A DNA stretch of 64,000 nt from Rhizomicrobium sp. (GTDB taxonomy: Bacteria; Pseudomonadota; Alphaproteobacteria; Micropepsales; Micropepsaceae): assembly GCA_037200985.1 (NCBI GenBank), contig JBBCGJ010000001.1, positions 1,898,756-1,962,755 of the forward strand. Direction: 5' to 3'. Under the pieces are notes generated by a model that was not told the origin of the DNA, ran no database searches, and saw nothing but the letters and a program-made list of their open reading frames with translations. Below are positions 18,093 to 27,279 of the stretch, piece after piece (the stretch's first letter is position 1; every line of letters starts with the position of its first letter). A program made the position numbers and the translations under genes.

Positions 18093-18446
18093 TCACCCGC
18101 CCTGCCCGCCCGATCCTGCGTGGCCGGCGGATACGCCGGGCCCGACCAGCTTCACGACGCAGGGACCTTCGGAATTGGTCGAAAGCGCGCTGCCCGCGTC
18201 GACGCAGAGCGGCATGTAGTCCGGGTCGAGGACGAAATGCACGTTGACGTGCCGCGCGCCGCAAGCGTTAACGAATTGCAGGCGATATTGCAGACCGTTC
18301 TGATCCTTGACGACAGCCGACTTGTCGCCCGTCATCGTGATGGTCGAGATGCGATCCGACCGCAGGCAGGTCGGCGCCGCCGTCGCCGCGCTGCAACCGA
18401 TCGCGCCGGCAACCAGGGCTGCCGCGGTCCTAACCATGAGCTTCAT
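18093..18446 (-). CDS. Small secreted protein, unknown
   Basis: 117 residues with a signal peptide (MKLMVRTAAALVAGAIGCSAATAA). The mature protein has four Cys residues (near positions 27, 62, 81 and 95) that could form two disulfides, a central TMTGDKSAVVKDQNGLQYRLQFV segment and a Gly-rich tail. No named family recognised. It stands alone, 92 bp upstream of xseB in the same direction, so co-transcription is possible. Confidence 0.65.
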   Translation of the reverse strand: MKLMVRTAAALVAGAIGCSAATAAPTCLRSDRISTITMTGDKSAVVKDQNGLQYRLQFVNACGARHVNVHFVLDPDYMPLCVDAGSALSTNSEGPCVVKLVGPGVSAGHAGSGGQGG

Positions 18447-18554
18447 GTGCCGTACTCCATGCGTCTTGCCATCGCGCCTCCTCCTCGCGCATTTTACAGC
18501 CAGATTGCGGCCGATGCCATGTGCATGCCCGCGCCAGCGCCCTAGGAACCCAGC

Positions 18555-20213
18555 ATGACCGAATCAAGCCACAGCCTCGAATCTCTTGCGCCGATCGCGC
18601 GCGGCGAGGGTTTTCCGGCGTTCAATCCGCTGGGGGCCTCGCCCGGCCAGTTGCAAAGCCTTCTGGAGCAAGGCATCGCGGCGCATCGCGCCGGCGACCG
18701 GGAACAGGCGGAGAAGTTCTATCGCCGGGTGCTCGACGCGGCGCCCAACCAGCCCGACGCGCTCAATCTTCTGGGCGTTCTGGCGGCGGATGCCGGCCTG
18801 TGGGAACTGGCCGTCGATCTCATGGGGCGGGCGCTGCTCACCCGCCCGAAAGACCCGAACATCCTCAACAATCGCGGCCACGCCCTGGCGGAAATGCGCC
18901 GGTGGGACGAGTCGCGCGACCTCTTGGAACGCGCGGTCGCCATCAAGCCCGATTTCGACGAGGCCAAGTACAATCTGGGCCGCGTCCTTCGCCAGCTCGG
19001 CCACACCGAAAAAGCGCTGGAGCTGTGGCGGGAAGTGTGGACCGCAGACGACCGCGTCTACGCCGCCCTCGTCGGCATCACGGGCGTCCTGTCGGACCAG
19101 GGAAAGTTCGATGAAGCGGAAAAGACGGCGCGCGAAGTCATCTCGCGGCTGCCGCACCGGCCGGCGGGCTATATCAGTCTTGCCCATACGGTGAAGTTCA
19201 AGACCGACGACGGCACCCTGGCGGAGATCGAAGCCCAGATCGAGGACGCGACCATCCCGGAGCAGGACAAGATCGCCCTGCACTACGCGGCCGGAAAGAT
19301 CTGCGACGACCTGAAGTTCTTCGAGCGGGCCTTCCGGCACTTCGATACCGCCAATCGCATGACCTTCCAGGACTACGATCACAAGGAGACCGAAAACTAT
19401 CGGCGGCAAAAAAAGACCATATTTTCCAAGCGTTTCTTTCGCGACCGCGCCGGCTTCGGCATCGATTCGGAATTGCCGGTCTTCATCGTCGGCATGCCGC
19501 GCTCGGGCACGACGCTCACCGAACAGATCCTGTCGGCGCATCCGGACGTCTATGGCGCCGGCGAAATCGAGAGCTTCGAAGCCATGGCGCGCCTGTCCCA
19601 GGAAATCTCGCCCGGACGCGACGAATTCCCGCTGAACATGCTCAAGCTTTCGAAGTTCGGCGCGCAGCTGATCGGGGAACGCTATATCGAAGATCTGCGG
19701 AGGCGTGCCGACCGACCGACACCGCGGATCACCAACAAGATGCCGCACAATTTCGAGCTGTTGGGGCTGATCGCGCTGATCTTTCCCAAGGCCAAGGTCA
19801 TCCATTGCCGCCGCAGCCCGCTCGACACCTGCCTGTCGTGCTGGACGAAGAACTTCAACGACGCCCATGGCTATAATCGCTCGCTCACGGATATCGGGCG
19901 GTACTATCGCGGCTACCACGACCTCATGCAGCATTGGCGGGAGACGCTGCCCCTCACCATCCTGGACGTGGATTACGAGGACTACACGACCGATCTCGAG
20001 GGCACGGCGCGCAAGCTCGTCGACTTCGTGGGACTTCCCTGGGATCCGCGCGCGCTCGAGTTCTACAGCGTGGAGCGTTCCGTGCGGACCGCAAGCCAGT
20101 GGCAAGTCCGCCAGCCGATCTACAAAACTTCGGTCGCAAAGTGGCGCAATTATATGCCCTGGTTGCAGCCTCTGGTCGACGCTCTGGGCCCGCTCGCAGA
20201 TGCAGCATCATAA
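18555..20213 (+). CDS. TPR-repeat sulfotransferase
   Basis: 552 residues. The N-terminal half carries about four TPR units (LLEQGIAAHRAGDREQAEKFYRRVL, then LLGVLAADAGLWELAVDL, NNRGHALAEMRRWDESRDL, LGRVLRQLGHTEKALEL). The C-terminal half is a sulfotransferase: PAPS loop FIVGMPRSGTTLTEQILSAHP near residue 312, and the 3'-phosphate site HCRRSPLDTCLS near 419. Such proteins transfer sulfate from PAPS to protein, sugar or lipid hydroxyls; the TPR part likely binds a peptide acceptor. No partner gene is adjacent. An AT-rich 218-bp gap follows. Confidence 0.9.
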   Translation: MTESSHSLESLAPIARGEGFPAFNPLGASPGQLQSLLEQGIAAHRAGDREQAEKFYRRVLDAAPNQPDALNLLGVLAADAGLWELAVDLMGRALLTRPKDPNILNNRGHALAEMRRWDESRDLLERAVAIKPDFDEAKYNLGRVLRQLGHTEKALELWREVWTADDRVYAALVGITGVLSDQGKFDEAEKTAREVISRLPHRPAGYISLAHTVKFKTDDGTLAEIEAQIEDATIPEQDKIALHYAAGKICDDLKFFERAFRHFDTANRMTFQDYDHKETENYRRQKKTIFSKRFFRDRAGFGIDSELPVFIVGMPRSGTTLTEQILSAHPDVYGAGEIESFEAMARLSQEISPGRDEFPLNMLKLSKFGAQLIGERYIEDLRRRADRPTPRITNKMPHNFELLGLIALIFPKAKVIHCRRSPLDTCLSCWTKNFNDAHGYNRSLTDIGRYYRGYHDLMQHWRETLPLTILDVDYEDYTTDLEGTARKLVDFVGLPWDPRALEFYSVERSVRTASQWQVRQPIYKTSVAKWRNYMPWLQPLVDALGPLADAAS

Positions 20214-20431
20214 AATTGCTATGTACTGCCGTAAACCTTTTTGAAAACGACCGGCACCGCGTGCTTTTTAGCAAAAGAGCTTATAGATCAAGTACTTTCG
20301 TGTCAGAATTATCACACCTTCTGTTCTAAATTCCGTCAATTATGTTTCGCGGTTGCCATGCAACACGGGCTGCGCCTATCTTTTTGTTAAGTTGGTATTG
20401 GACCAACACGCAATCTCGAATGCGGGGGACC

Positions 20432-21190
20432 ATGAAAATCCGTAAACTTTTGATGATTTCGACGACCGTTGCTGCCCTAACGGCAGTTTCGACGGTGTCC
20501 GCCGATGCCGCGAGCTCCTATGCGAGCATCTTCGGTGGGGCGAGCTTCCTGCAGCAGCCCGGCTTGAGCGGCTCCTCGCATACGCACACCACCAGCTACA
20601 ACTTCATCTCGCGCCAGTCGGTCGACACGTCGTTCAAGACCGGCTTCGTGGTGGGCGGCAATTACGGCATCGACTGGGGCACGTTCAGAACGGAACTCGA
20701 GCTGGCCTATCGCCAGAGCCATTCCGGCAAGACCGGCAGGGTCCACACCGCCTATTCGTACCAGTACATCGGCGGCGGCGCGCCGTTCCCGGCGCCGGTT
20801 CCCTACTCCAATAGCACCGCGGTCGTGCCGACATCGCTTCGGCTGTCCGCTTTCTCGCTGATGGCGAACGCCTGGTACGATTTCCACGGCCTCGAATCGA
20901 CGCTGGGCATCACGCCCTATATCGGCGGCGGCGCCGGGCTCGCGCAGGTGAAGATCAACGGTGCCATCAACGGCTCGAAGATCAACGAGAAGAACGATCA
21001 GGTATTCGCCTGGCAGGTGGGCGCCGGCGCATCGCTGCCGCTGTCCGAGAGCACCAGCCTCTTCGTGGACTACCGCTACTTCGCGGCGGACTCCGCGGAC
21101 CTGATCCTGGAGCCTGGCTTCCATGGCGGCGACGTGAAAGCGGACTTCGATGCGCACACGGTGCTGATCGGCTTCCGCTTCAATCTGTAA
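20432..21190 (+). CDS. Outer-membrane beta-barrel protein
   Basis: 252 residues: signal peptide MKIRKLLMISTTVAALTAVSTVSADA, then alternating hydrophobic strands typical of an 8-stranded OmpA/OmpW-like barrel, ending VLIGFRFNL. A GCGGGGGA ribosome site precedes the ATG at 20432. The AT-rich gap upstream (20214-20431, including TTGTTAAGTTGG) probably contains the promoter. The TonB receptor gene begins 31 bp after the stop, so the two are likely co-transcribed. Confidence 0.85.
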   Translation: MKIRKLLMISTTVAALTAVSTVSADAASSYASIFGGASFLQQPGLSGSSHTHTTSYNFISRQSVDTSFKTGFVVGGNYGIDWGTFRTELELAYRQSHSGKTGRVHTAYSYQYIGGGAPFPAPVPYSNSTAVVPTSLRLSAFSLMANAWYDFHGLESTLGITPYIGGGAGLAQVKINGAINGSKINEKNDQVFAWQVGAGASLPLSESTSLFVDYRYFAADSADLILEPGFHGGDVKADFDAHTVLIGFRFNL

Positions 21191-21221
21191 TCGAATTCGC
21201 GAACTCTTAGGGGGTTTTCCA

Positions 21222-24191
21222 GTGTTCCACACGAAAATTACTTCAAAGGTGCTGCGCTCGTCGCTGCTCGCCGGTGCCGCGCTTGCCGCGCTCACGGCCA
21301 CGGCAGCCGCGCAGTCCGAGCCGACCGTCGAAACCGTCATCGTCACCGGTTCGCGCCTGACGCAGACCGGCGCGGCCGCGACGACACCGACCGTCGCGAT
21401 CGATGCGTCCGACATCGCCAAGACCGGCGAGACGAATATCGGCGCGGTCCTCGCGCAGATACCGCAGATCCAGATGACCGGATCCGACCTGACGCCGACC
21501 AACTCCAACTTCCTGACCTCGGGCTTCGGCGTCTGGAACGTCGACCTTCGCGGCCTCGGCCCGGGCCGCACCCTGGTGCTGGTGAACGGCCGCCGGCAGG
21601 TCACCGGTTCTCCGACCGGCCAGGCCGTCGACTTGAACACCATCCCGACCGAACTGATCGAGCGGGTGGAAGTGATCACCGGCGGCGCCTCGGCGGTTTA
21701 CGGCTCGGATGCCGTGGCCGGCGTGGTCAACATCATCCTCAAGAGCGACTTCGAGGGTCTGACCGCCAACGCCCAGACCGGCCTCACCTCGCGCGGCGAC
21801 GGCGCCGATACGAGCCTCTCCGCTACGGTCGGTTCCAACATCGCGGACGGCCGCGGCAATGTCACGCTCTCGGTCCTCTACGACCATTCCGGCGCGATCA
21901 GCTCCGGCAATCGCGACATCACCAGCACCGACGTGACCCAGTTTCCGGGCACCTTCCCGCTGATCGGCACGCACAGCACCCTCATCCTCGGACCGGCTGC
22001 GTTCAGCTCCTTCGGTCTCGCGGGCCGCTACCAGGTCGTCCCCGTGGGCGGCACGCTGGCGACCGGCACCAGCTTCAACCCGAACGGGACAGTCTTCAAC
22101 ACGGCCCTGAACGGTTTCGACCGCAACCCGAACCGTTACATCCAGGTTCCCGTGACGCGTAAGCTGATCAGCGCGACCAGCCATTACGACATCACCGACG
22201 ACATCCGCTTCTTCCTGGAGGCGACCTACGCGCTGACGAGTTCGGCGCAGCAGCTGGAACCCTATCCGGGCGCCTCGACCGACGGTCTGTCGAAGCCGAC
22301 CTCGACCACTGGCGGCATCGGCATCCTGATCCCGGCGAACAATCCGTTCATCCCCGCCGGCCTGCAGGCCCGCATTCCCGTCGGCAGCCCCGGCCTGTTC
22401 TTCTCCCGCCGCTTCGCCGATCTGGGCGACCGCACCGGCTCGGTGGACCGCGACATGGCGAAGATCACCTTCGGCTTCGAGGGCAATCTTCCGGTCAACG
22501 ACTGGAAGTGGAACACGTATTACGAGTGGGGCCGCACGGCGGAGAGCCAGTTCAACGGCGGCTATTACGACAAGATCCGCCTGCAGGACGCGCTGAACGC
22601 CCATATCCCGACGCCGGCGGAAATCGCGGGCGGCATCACGCCGCCGCCCGGCGGCGGGGGTGCGGTCTGTAACGATCCGATCGCCCGCGCGGCCGGTTGC
22701 GTTCCGGTCAACCTCTTCGGCGCCGGCGCGATCACGCCGCAGGCTTCGCACTATGTGGGCTCGCTGATCACCCTGCAGGACCAGGCGGTCGAGCAGGTGG
22801 CGCAGGCGACCGTGCATGGCACGGTGTTCGATCTGCCGGCCGGCCCGTTGCAGTTGTCCCTGGGCGGCGAGTATCGCCGCGAATCCGCGGACTTCATCCC
22901 CGACCAGGGCAGCCAGGGCGGCACCGTTGCCGGCAACCAGCAGTCGGCCGTGCACGGCGCCTTCCAGGTGACGGAAGGCTTTGTCGAAGGTCTGGCTCCG
23001 ATCCTGGCCGACCTGCCCTTCGCCAAGTACCTGGAGCTCAACGGCGCCTATCGCTACGCCCATTACAGCACGGCGGGCGGTGTCGACAGCTGGCGCTATG
23101 GCGGCAAGTACCAGCCGTTCGAGGAGCTCACCTTCCGCGCCACGGAGTCCTACGCGACGCGCGCGCCGAACATCGCCGAGCTGTTCACGCCGAGCGCTCA
23201 GACCTTCCCGAGTGTCCCGCTTGATCCTTGCGCGCATCCGGATCCGACGAAGCCCAATGTCGTGGCCAACTGCGCAACCCAGATCGCAGCCCTTGGTCCG
23301 TTGCAGCCTGGCGAACCGGCGGCGCCGAACTATAGCCTGCCGGGCGGCCAGGCCGCGCTGCAGGGCATCGGCGGCATCCAGTCGGGCAATCCGAACCTGA
23401 AACCGGAAACGGCGCACACCTTCACCGGTGGCTTCGCTTACCAGCCCGACTGGCTGCCCGGGTTCGTGGCGACGATCGACTACTACGACATCCGCCTGAA
23501 CGGGGCGATCGGCAGCCTGTCGCCGAGCGACACCCTCAACGCCTGCTATCAGGCGAGCCCGGCGCTGTTCGCGACCAACATCTTCTGCCAGCAGATCACC
23601 CGGCAGCACGATGCGACGTTGGGCCCGATCCTCAAGCAGATCGACTTCCCGACCTTCAACCTCGGTTCGGAGAAGACCTCGGGTGTCGACGGCAGCTTCA
23701 AATACGCCTTCGACTTGGGCGATCTGGATCCCGGCCTGGCCAATTCCGGAAGCCTCTCGCTCGGTCTCGACCTGAACTATCTCAGCACCTTCTCGGTCGA
23801 TCCGGGCGTGGCGGGAACGGACAAGATCATCGCCGCCGGCACCATCGAGGCGGAGCACTGGAAGGGCGTTCTGCGCACCACCTACGACAACGGTCCGCTG
23901 TCCATCACGACCACCATCCGCTATGTCGGTCCGGCCCTGGTCGACAAGACGGGCACGGTTCCGCTGGACGATCCGGACAACAAGGTGCACGCGTTCTGGT
24001 ACCTCGACCTCCAGACCTCGTACGACCTGACCAAGGTGTTCCAGGTCTATGCCGGTGCCCACAACCTGTTCGACACCCGTCCGCCGGAGATTTTCCCGGG
24101 CGCGCTCGACACGACCGGCACGGGCACGGACGCCAATGTCTACGATCCGATCGGCCTGTATCTGTATGGCGGCGTGAACATAAAGCTCTGA
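21222..24191 (+). CDS. TonB-dependent receptor
   Basis: 989 residues: signal peptide, TonB-box-like VETVIVTGSRL, a plug domain (about 45-180: DLRGLGPGRTLVLVNGRR and IERVEVITGGASAVYGSDAVAGVVNIILK) and a long 22-strand barrel ending GGVNIKL with the usual hydrophobic terminus. It imports a scarce substrate across the outer membrane using TonB energy. The start is GTG at 21222, with AGGGGG upstream. The substrate is not readable from sequence; the convergent PiuC-type hydroxylase hints at iron-siderophore uptake. A clear terminator follows. Confidence 0.93.
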   Translation: MFHTKITSKVLRSSLLAGAALAALTATAAAQSEPTVETVIVTGSRLTQTGAAATTPTVAIDASDIAKTGETNIGAVLAQIPQIQMTGSDLTPTNSNFLTSGFGVWNVDLRGLGPGRTLVLVNGRRQVTGSPTGQAVDLNTIPTELIERVEVITGGASAVYGSDAVAGVVNIILKSDFEGLTANAQTGLTSRGDGADTSLSATVGSNIADGRGNVTLSVLYDHSGAISSGNRDITSTDVTQFPGTFPLIGTHSTLILGPAAFSSFGLAGRYQVVPVGGTLATGTSFNPNGTVFNTALNGFDRNPNRYIQVPVTRKLISATSHYDITDDIRFFLEATYALTSSAQQLEPYPGASTDGLSKPTSTTGGIGILIPANNPFIPAGLQARIPVGSPGLFFSRRFADLGDRTGSVDRDMAKITFGFEGNLPVNDWKWNTYYEWGRTAESQFNGGYYDKIRLQDALNAHIPTPAEIAGGITPPPGGGGAVCNDPIARAAGCVPVNLFGAGAITPQASHYVGSLITLQDQAVEQVAQATVHGTVFDLPAGPLQLSLGGEYRRESADFIPDQGSQGGTVAGNQQSAVHGAFQVTEGFVEGLAPILADLPFAKYLELNGAYRYAHYSTAGGVDSWRYGGKYQPFEELTFRATESYATRAPNIAELFTPSAQTFPSVPLDPCAHPDPTKPNVVANCATQIAALGPLQPGEPAAPNYSLPGGQAALQGIGGIQSGNPNLKPETAHTFTGGFAYQPDWLPGFVATIDYYDIRLNGAIGSLSPSDTLNACYQASPALFATNIFCQQITRQHDATLGPILKQIDFPTFNLGSEKTSGVDGSFKYAFDLGDLDPGLANSGSLSLGLDLNYLSTFSVDPGVAGTDKIIAAGTIEAEHWKGVLRTTYDNGPLSITTTIRYVGPALVDKTGTVPLDDPDNKVHAFWYLDLQTSYDLTKVFQVYAGAHNLFDTRPPEIFPGALDTTGTGTDANVYDPIGLYLYGGVNIKL

Positions 24192-24218
24192 TCCGATATC
24201 GGATCGGTTTGAATGCGA

Positions 24219-24250
24219 CAACGGCGGCCGAGAGGCCGCCGTTGTTGTTT
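24219..24250 (+). terminator. Intrinsic terminator after the TonB receptor
   Basis: CAACGGCGGCC (24219-24229) pairs with GGCCGCCGTTG (24234-24244) over a GAGA tetraloop, followed by TTGTTT. Eleven paired bases make this the strongest terminator in the window. Confidence 0.9.
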
Positions 24251-24437
24251 CTGGGGTGCCCTTCCCTGGCGGGTTTCCTGCCGGCGGCGTCCGGGAACCG
24301 GCAATGCCTCTCCGCCATCGGCAAAGATCTGCGGACGATCGATTTTCCTTCGCGGCGAAATCGGATGGCCCCGCGGTCGGGCCGCCGGCGCGGGGCGGTG
24401 ACCGTCTTTCGACGATTCGGTCCAGACCGATTCGGCC

Positions 24438-25103
24438 TTAAGAGCGCGACCAGCGGCGCAGGAGATTGTTCCGCACGACGTCGAGCCGCACCCGGCTGCG
24501 CCAGTCCATCTTGAGCCCTTCGAGCGCCGCGACCTCGCTCAGCTCGTAGAGATCGTTGCGCTGCTGCTCGTCCGGGATGAGGCTTTCGATGAAGGTGATC
24601 GCGACCAGCCGCGTGCCGGCGCGCACCGGACGCACCTCATGCAGCATGGTCGAGGGATAGACGATCACATCGCCCGGCGCGCCCTTGGCCACCACCGGAT
24701 GGGTGCCGACATGCATGACGAGCTCGCCGCCCTGATAGGTCGCGGGATCGGCGATGAACACCGTGGCCGAGATGTCGGAACGCAGCGGCGCGTCCTCCAC
24801 CATCAGATAGGCGGAATCGGCGTGGGCGCCGTATTTCATCCCGGCCTCGTAGCGGGCCAGCAGCGGCGGCGCGACGCGCTTGGGAAAGGCGAAATCGCGG
24901 AAGGGCTGCGAGCGGGCGAAGGCGTCGGCGACGATGCGGGTCGATTCGGCGGTGCGCGGATCGGACGCGTCGGCCTGCAGATTGTCCTTGGTCAGGTTGT
25001 TGGGATTGGAGATGCGGCCGTTGACGAAATGCAGCTCCTGCCCGAGCTGGGTGAGCCGGGCGATTTCGGGCGGCGTCAAAAAGCCCTTCAATTCCAAAAT
25101 CAT
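24438..25103 (-). CDS. PKHD-type Fe(II)/2-oxoglutarate hydroxylase (PiuC-like)
   Basis: 221 residues. The Fe(II) facial triad is HAD in YGAHADSAYL (about residue 88-90) plus the distal His in MLHEVRPVRAGTRLVAITF, whose Arg binds 2-oxoglutarate. The YQGGELV and GDVIVYPS stretches are typical of PiuC/YbiX. Such genes usually lie beside TonB receptors for iron siderophores, as here (convergent). Start at 25103 (MILELKGFLTPPE) matches the family; the frame stays open further upstream but without family resemblance. Confidence 0.92.
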   Translation of the reverse strand: MILELKGFLTPPEIARLTQLGQELHFVNGRISNPNNLTKDNLQADASDPRTAESTRIVADAFARSQPFRDFAFPKRVAPPLLARYEAGMKYGAHADSAYLMVEDAPLRSDISATVFIADPATYQGGELVMHVGTHPVVAKGAPGDVIVYPSTMLHEVRPVRAGTRLVAITFIESLIPDEQQRNDLYELSEVAALEGLKMDWRSRVRLDVVRNNLLRRWSRS

Positions 25104-25342
25104 AGCGCTGCTGCCACCGACGAAGACGGGCGCGACGCTAGCAAAAGGGCCTGTGCGAAACAAACGGCGCGGGCGACGGCGCGGGCAGCCATGCCGACGT
25201 CTTTGGCGGATGCGGACCGGGCGGTCGAGCGGACATTCCGCGGCTGGAGATCCGCCCGGCGCCGCCGTTGCGCCGCAGCCACTGTCGGCCATCGCCGGCG
25301 TATGAATGGGACTCCCTTTGTGATCCGCACAGGCGGCTCTGG

Positions 25343-25365
25343 ATGCCCACCTGCGGGCATGACAG
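25343..25365. repeat. REP-like palindrome
   Basis: ATGCCC-ACCTGC-GGGCAT followed by GACA, a single hairpin in the gap between sppA and the PiuC gene. The GGGCATGACA end resembles the GTCAT-ended units at 12896 and 34000. The rest of the gap 25104-25382 shows no gene I would support. Confidence 0.45.
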
Positions 25366-25382
25366 GAGCACGCCTGCCGGTC

Positions 25383-27146
25383 CTATCGCGGCAGGTTGGT
25401 CGCGCGCAGCTCCACGCCGCCGCGCGGCAGCTCGTTGACCGTGCCGACCACCGCGCGCACCGGCGCCGCGTCCATCAGCGAGACGAAGCTCTCCACCGCC
25501 CGGACCGCCGTGGGCGTTCCGCCCAGGAGCGCGTCGAGCGCCTCGAACAAGCCCTTCTTGCGCGGATAGAGGCGGAACGGGACCGTCTCGTTCGGCGCGA
25601 TGCCGGCGAGCTTCCGCGCGCTGTCGGCCGCGGTCCAGAAGCCGCCGAGCTCGTCGACCAGGCCGTTGCCCCGCGCGTCCGCGCCCGACCAGACGCGGCC
25701 CTTGGCGATGTCCTGCACCTTGGCGAGCGGCAGCTTGCGCCCGGTCGCGACCTTTTGCGTGAAGTCGGCATAGATCGTGTCGGCCTCGCGGTTGAGCGCG
25801 GCGAGCTGCTCGTCGGTATAGGGCTGGAACATCGAATTGTAGAGCGCGTTGTGGCCGATGCCGATGGTCTCGGTGCCGACGCCGGCGAGCGCGAGGCTGC
25901 GCTGGAACGAGATCTTGCCCGTCAGCACGCCGATCGAGCCGGTGATGGTTCCCGGCTCCGCCACGATGCGGTCGGCCGAGGCCGCGATGTAGTAGCCGCC
26001 CGAGGCCGCGACGCCGCCCATGCTGACGACGACCGGCTTGCCCGCCTTCTGCGCCTTCTTGACCGCATCGAGGATCTGGTCCGACGCCGTGACCGAGCCG
26101 CCGGGGGAGTCGACGCGCAGGATGATGGCGCGCACGTCCTTGTCCTGCGCCGCGGCGCGGATCGCTTTGGAAAGATCGTCGCCCGCGATGACGCCGCTAT
26201 TGCCGCCGGCGCCGCCGTCGAAAATCTCGCCCGAGGCCTCGATCAGCGCGATGCGCGGCCCCGAACCGAGGCCGGCATTGTCGCGCTGGGCGCGGACGAA
26301 GGAGGCCAGCGGCACCAGCTTGGCGTCGCCGCCGGCGCGCGCCAGCGCGGCGTTCTGCGCGTCGTCGTCGAAGCCTATTCTGTCGATCAGGCCGCGAGCC
26401 TGCGCGTCCTCGGTGAATTGCGGGCTGGCCTCGAGCGCGGCCACGATCCGGTCATGCGTCAGATGGCGCGCCTGCGCGGCGCCGGTCGTCGCCGTGTCGT
26501 ACCAGGACTGCAGCAGCCGCGTGGTCTGCTCGCGGTCGGCCGGCGTCATGGTCTTTTCCATGAACTGGTCGGCGGCGCTCTTGTAGTCGGAGCGCTTGAC
26601 GATCTGCGGATCGGCGTTGAGCTTGTCGAGCAGGCCGCGCAGGAAAATCTGCGTGCCGCCCTCGCCCGCCGCGGTGAAGGGGGCGCGCGGCTGCATCCAT
26701 ATCTGGTCGGCATTGGCGGCGGTCAGATAGTCGCCGAGGCCGGCGGCATCGAAGCCCTGGGCATGGGCGATCACGAACTTGCCGCTGGCGCGGAATTTCT
26801 TGAGCGCCGTGCCGATCTCCTCGGCCTGCGCGATCGGAAGATTGGCGGTGCCGATGCGCATCACGATGCCCTTCACGCGCGGATCGCGCTCGGCGGCGTC
26901 CAGCGCCAGTATCGTATCCATCACCGTGACGGGATGGGTCTCGAAATCGAACGTGGTGTTCACCGAATCCGCCAGCGGCGCGCGCAGGTCGAGCGCCAGC
27001 ACCATGTTTCCCGGCAAGCCGTCACCGCGGAAAAGCCCGACGACGATCAGCACGACGAAAAGCAGCACGATGAAGACGGCGACCTTGGCGATGCCGTTCA
27101 GGACGCCCAGCCCGATGGACCGGATCCAGCGCAAGAATGCGACCAT
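25383..27146 (-). CDS. sppA: Signal peptide peptidase SppA, 67K type
   Basis: 587 residues, the double-domain form. One N-terminal transmembrane helix (about 18-40) anchors it in the inner membrane with the catalytic body in the periplasm. The general base Lys is in SDYKSAADQF (first domain) and the nucleophile Ser in GGVAASGGYYIAASADRIVAEPG (second domain), as in E. coli SppA. It degrades cleaved signal peptides. Transcribed alone with 133 bp upstream. Confidence 0.94.
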   Translation of the reverse strand: MVAFLRWIRSIGLGVLNGIAKVAVFIVLLFVVLIVVGLFRGDGLPGNMVLALDLRAPLADSVNTTFDFETHPVTVMDTILALDAAERDPRVKGIVMRIGTANLPIAQAEEIGTALKKFRASGKFVIAHAQGFDAAGLGDYLTAANADQIWMQPRAPFTAAGEGGTQIFLRGLLDKLNADPQIVKRSDYKSAADQFMEKTMTPADREQTTRLLQSWYDTATTGAAQARHLTHDRIVAALEASPQFTEDAQARGLIDRIGFDDDAQNAALARAGGDAKLVPLASFVRAQRDNAGLGSGPRIALIEASGEIFDGGAGGNSGVIAGDDLSKAIRAAAQDKDVRAIILRVDSPGGSVTASDQILDAVKKAQKAGKPVVVSMGGVAASGGYYIAASADRIVAEPGTITGSIGVLTGKISFQRSLALAGVGTETIGIGHNALYNSMFQPYTDEQLAALNREADTIYADFTQKVATGRKLPLAKVQDIAKGRVWSGADARGNGLVDELGGFWTAADSARKLAGIAPNETVPFRLYPRKKGLFEALDALLGGTPTAVRAVESFVSLMDAAPVRAVVGTVNELPRGGVELRATNLPR

Positions 27147-27279
27147 GAGGAAACCTTCCCGTAGCGTGCCCGAGGGCCACTATATATGGGCGCGGAATTA
27201 AGGAACGCCAATGACAGTGCGGAAAATGCGACCGCGATGCGGTTAATCGACTGGAATCCCTGCCCGAACAGTCTTCCGC

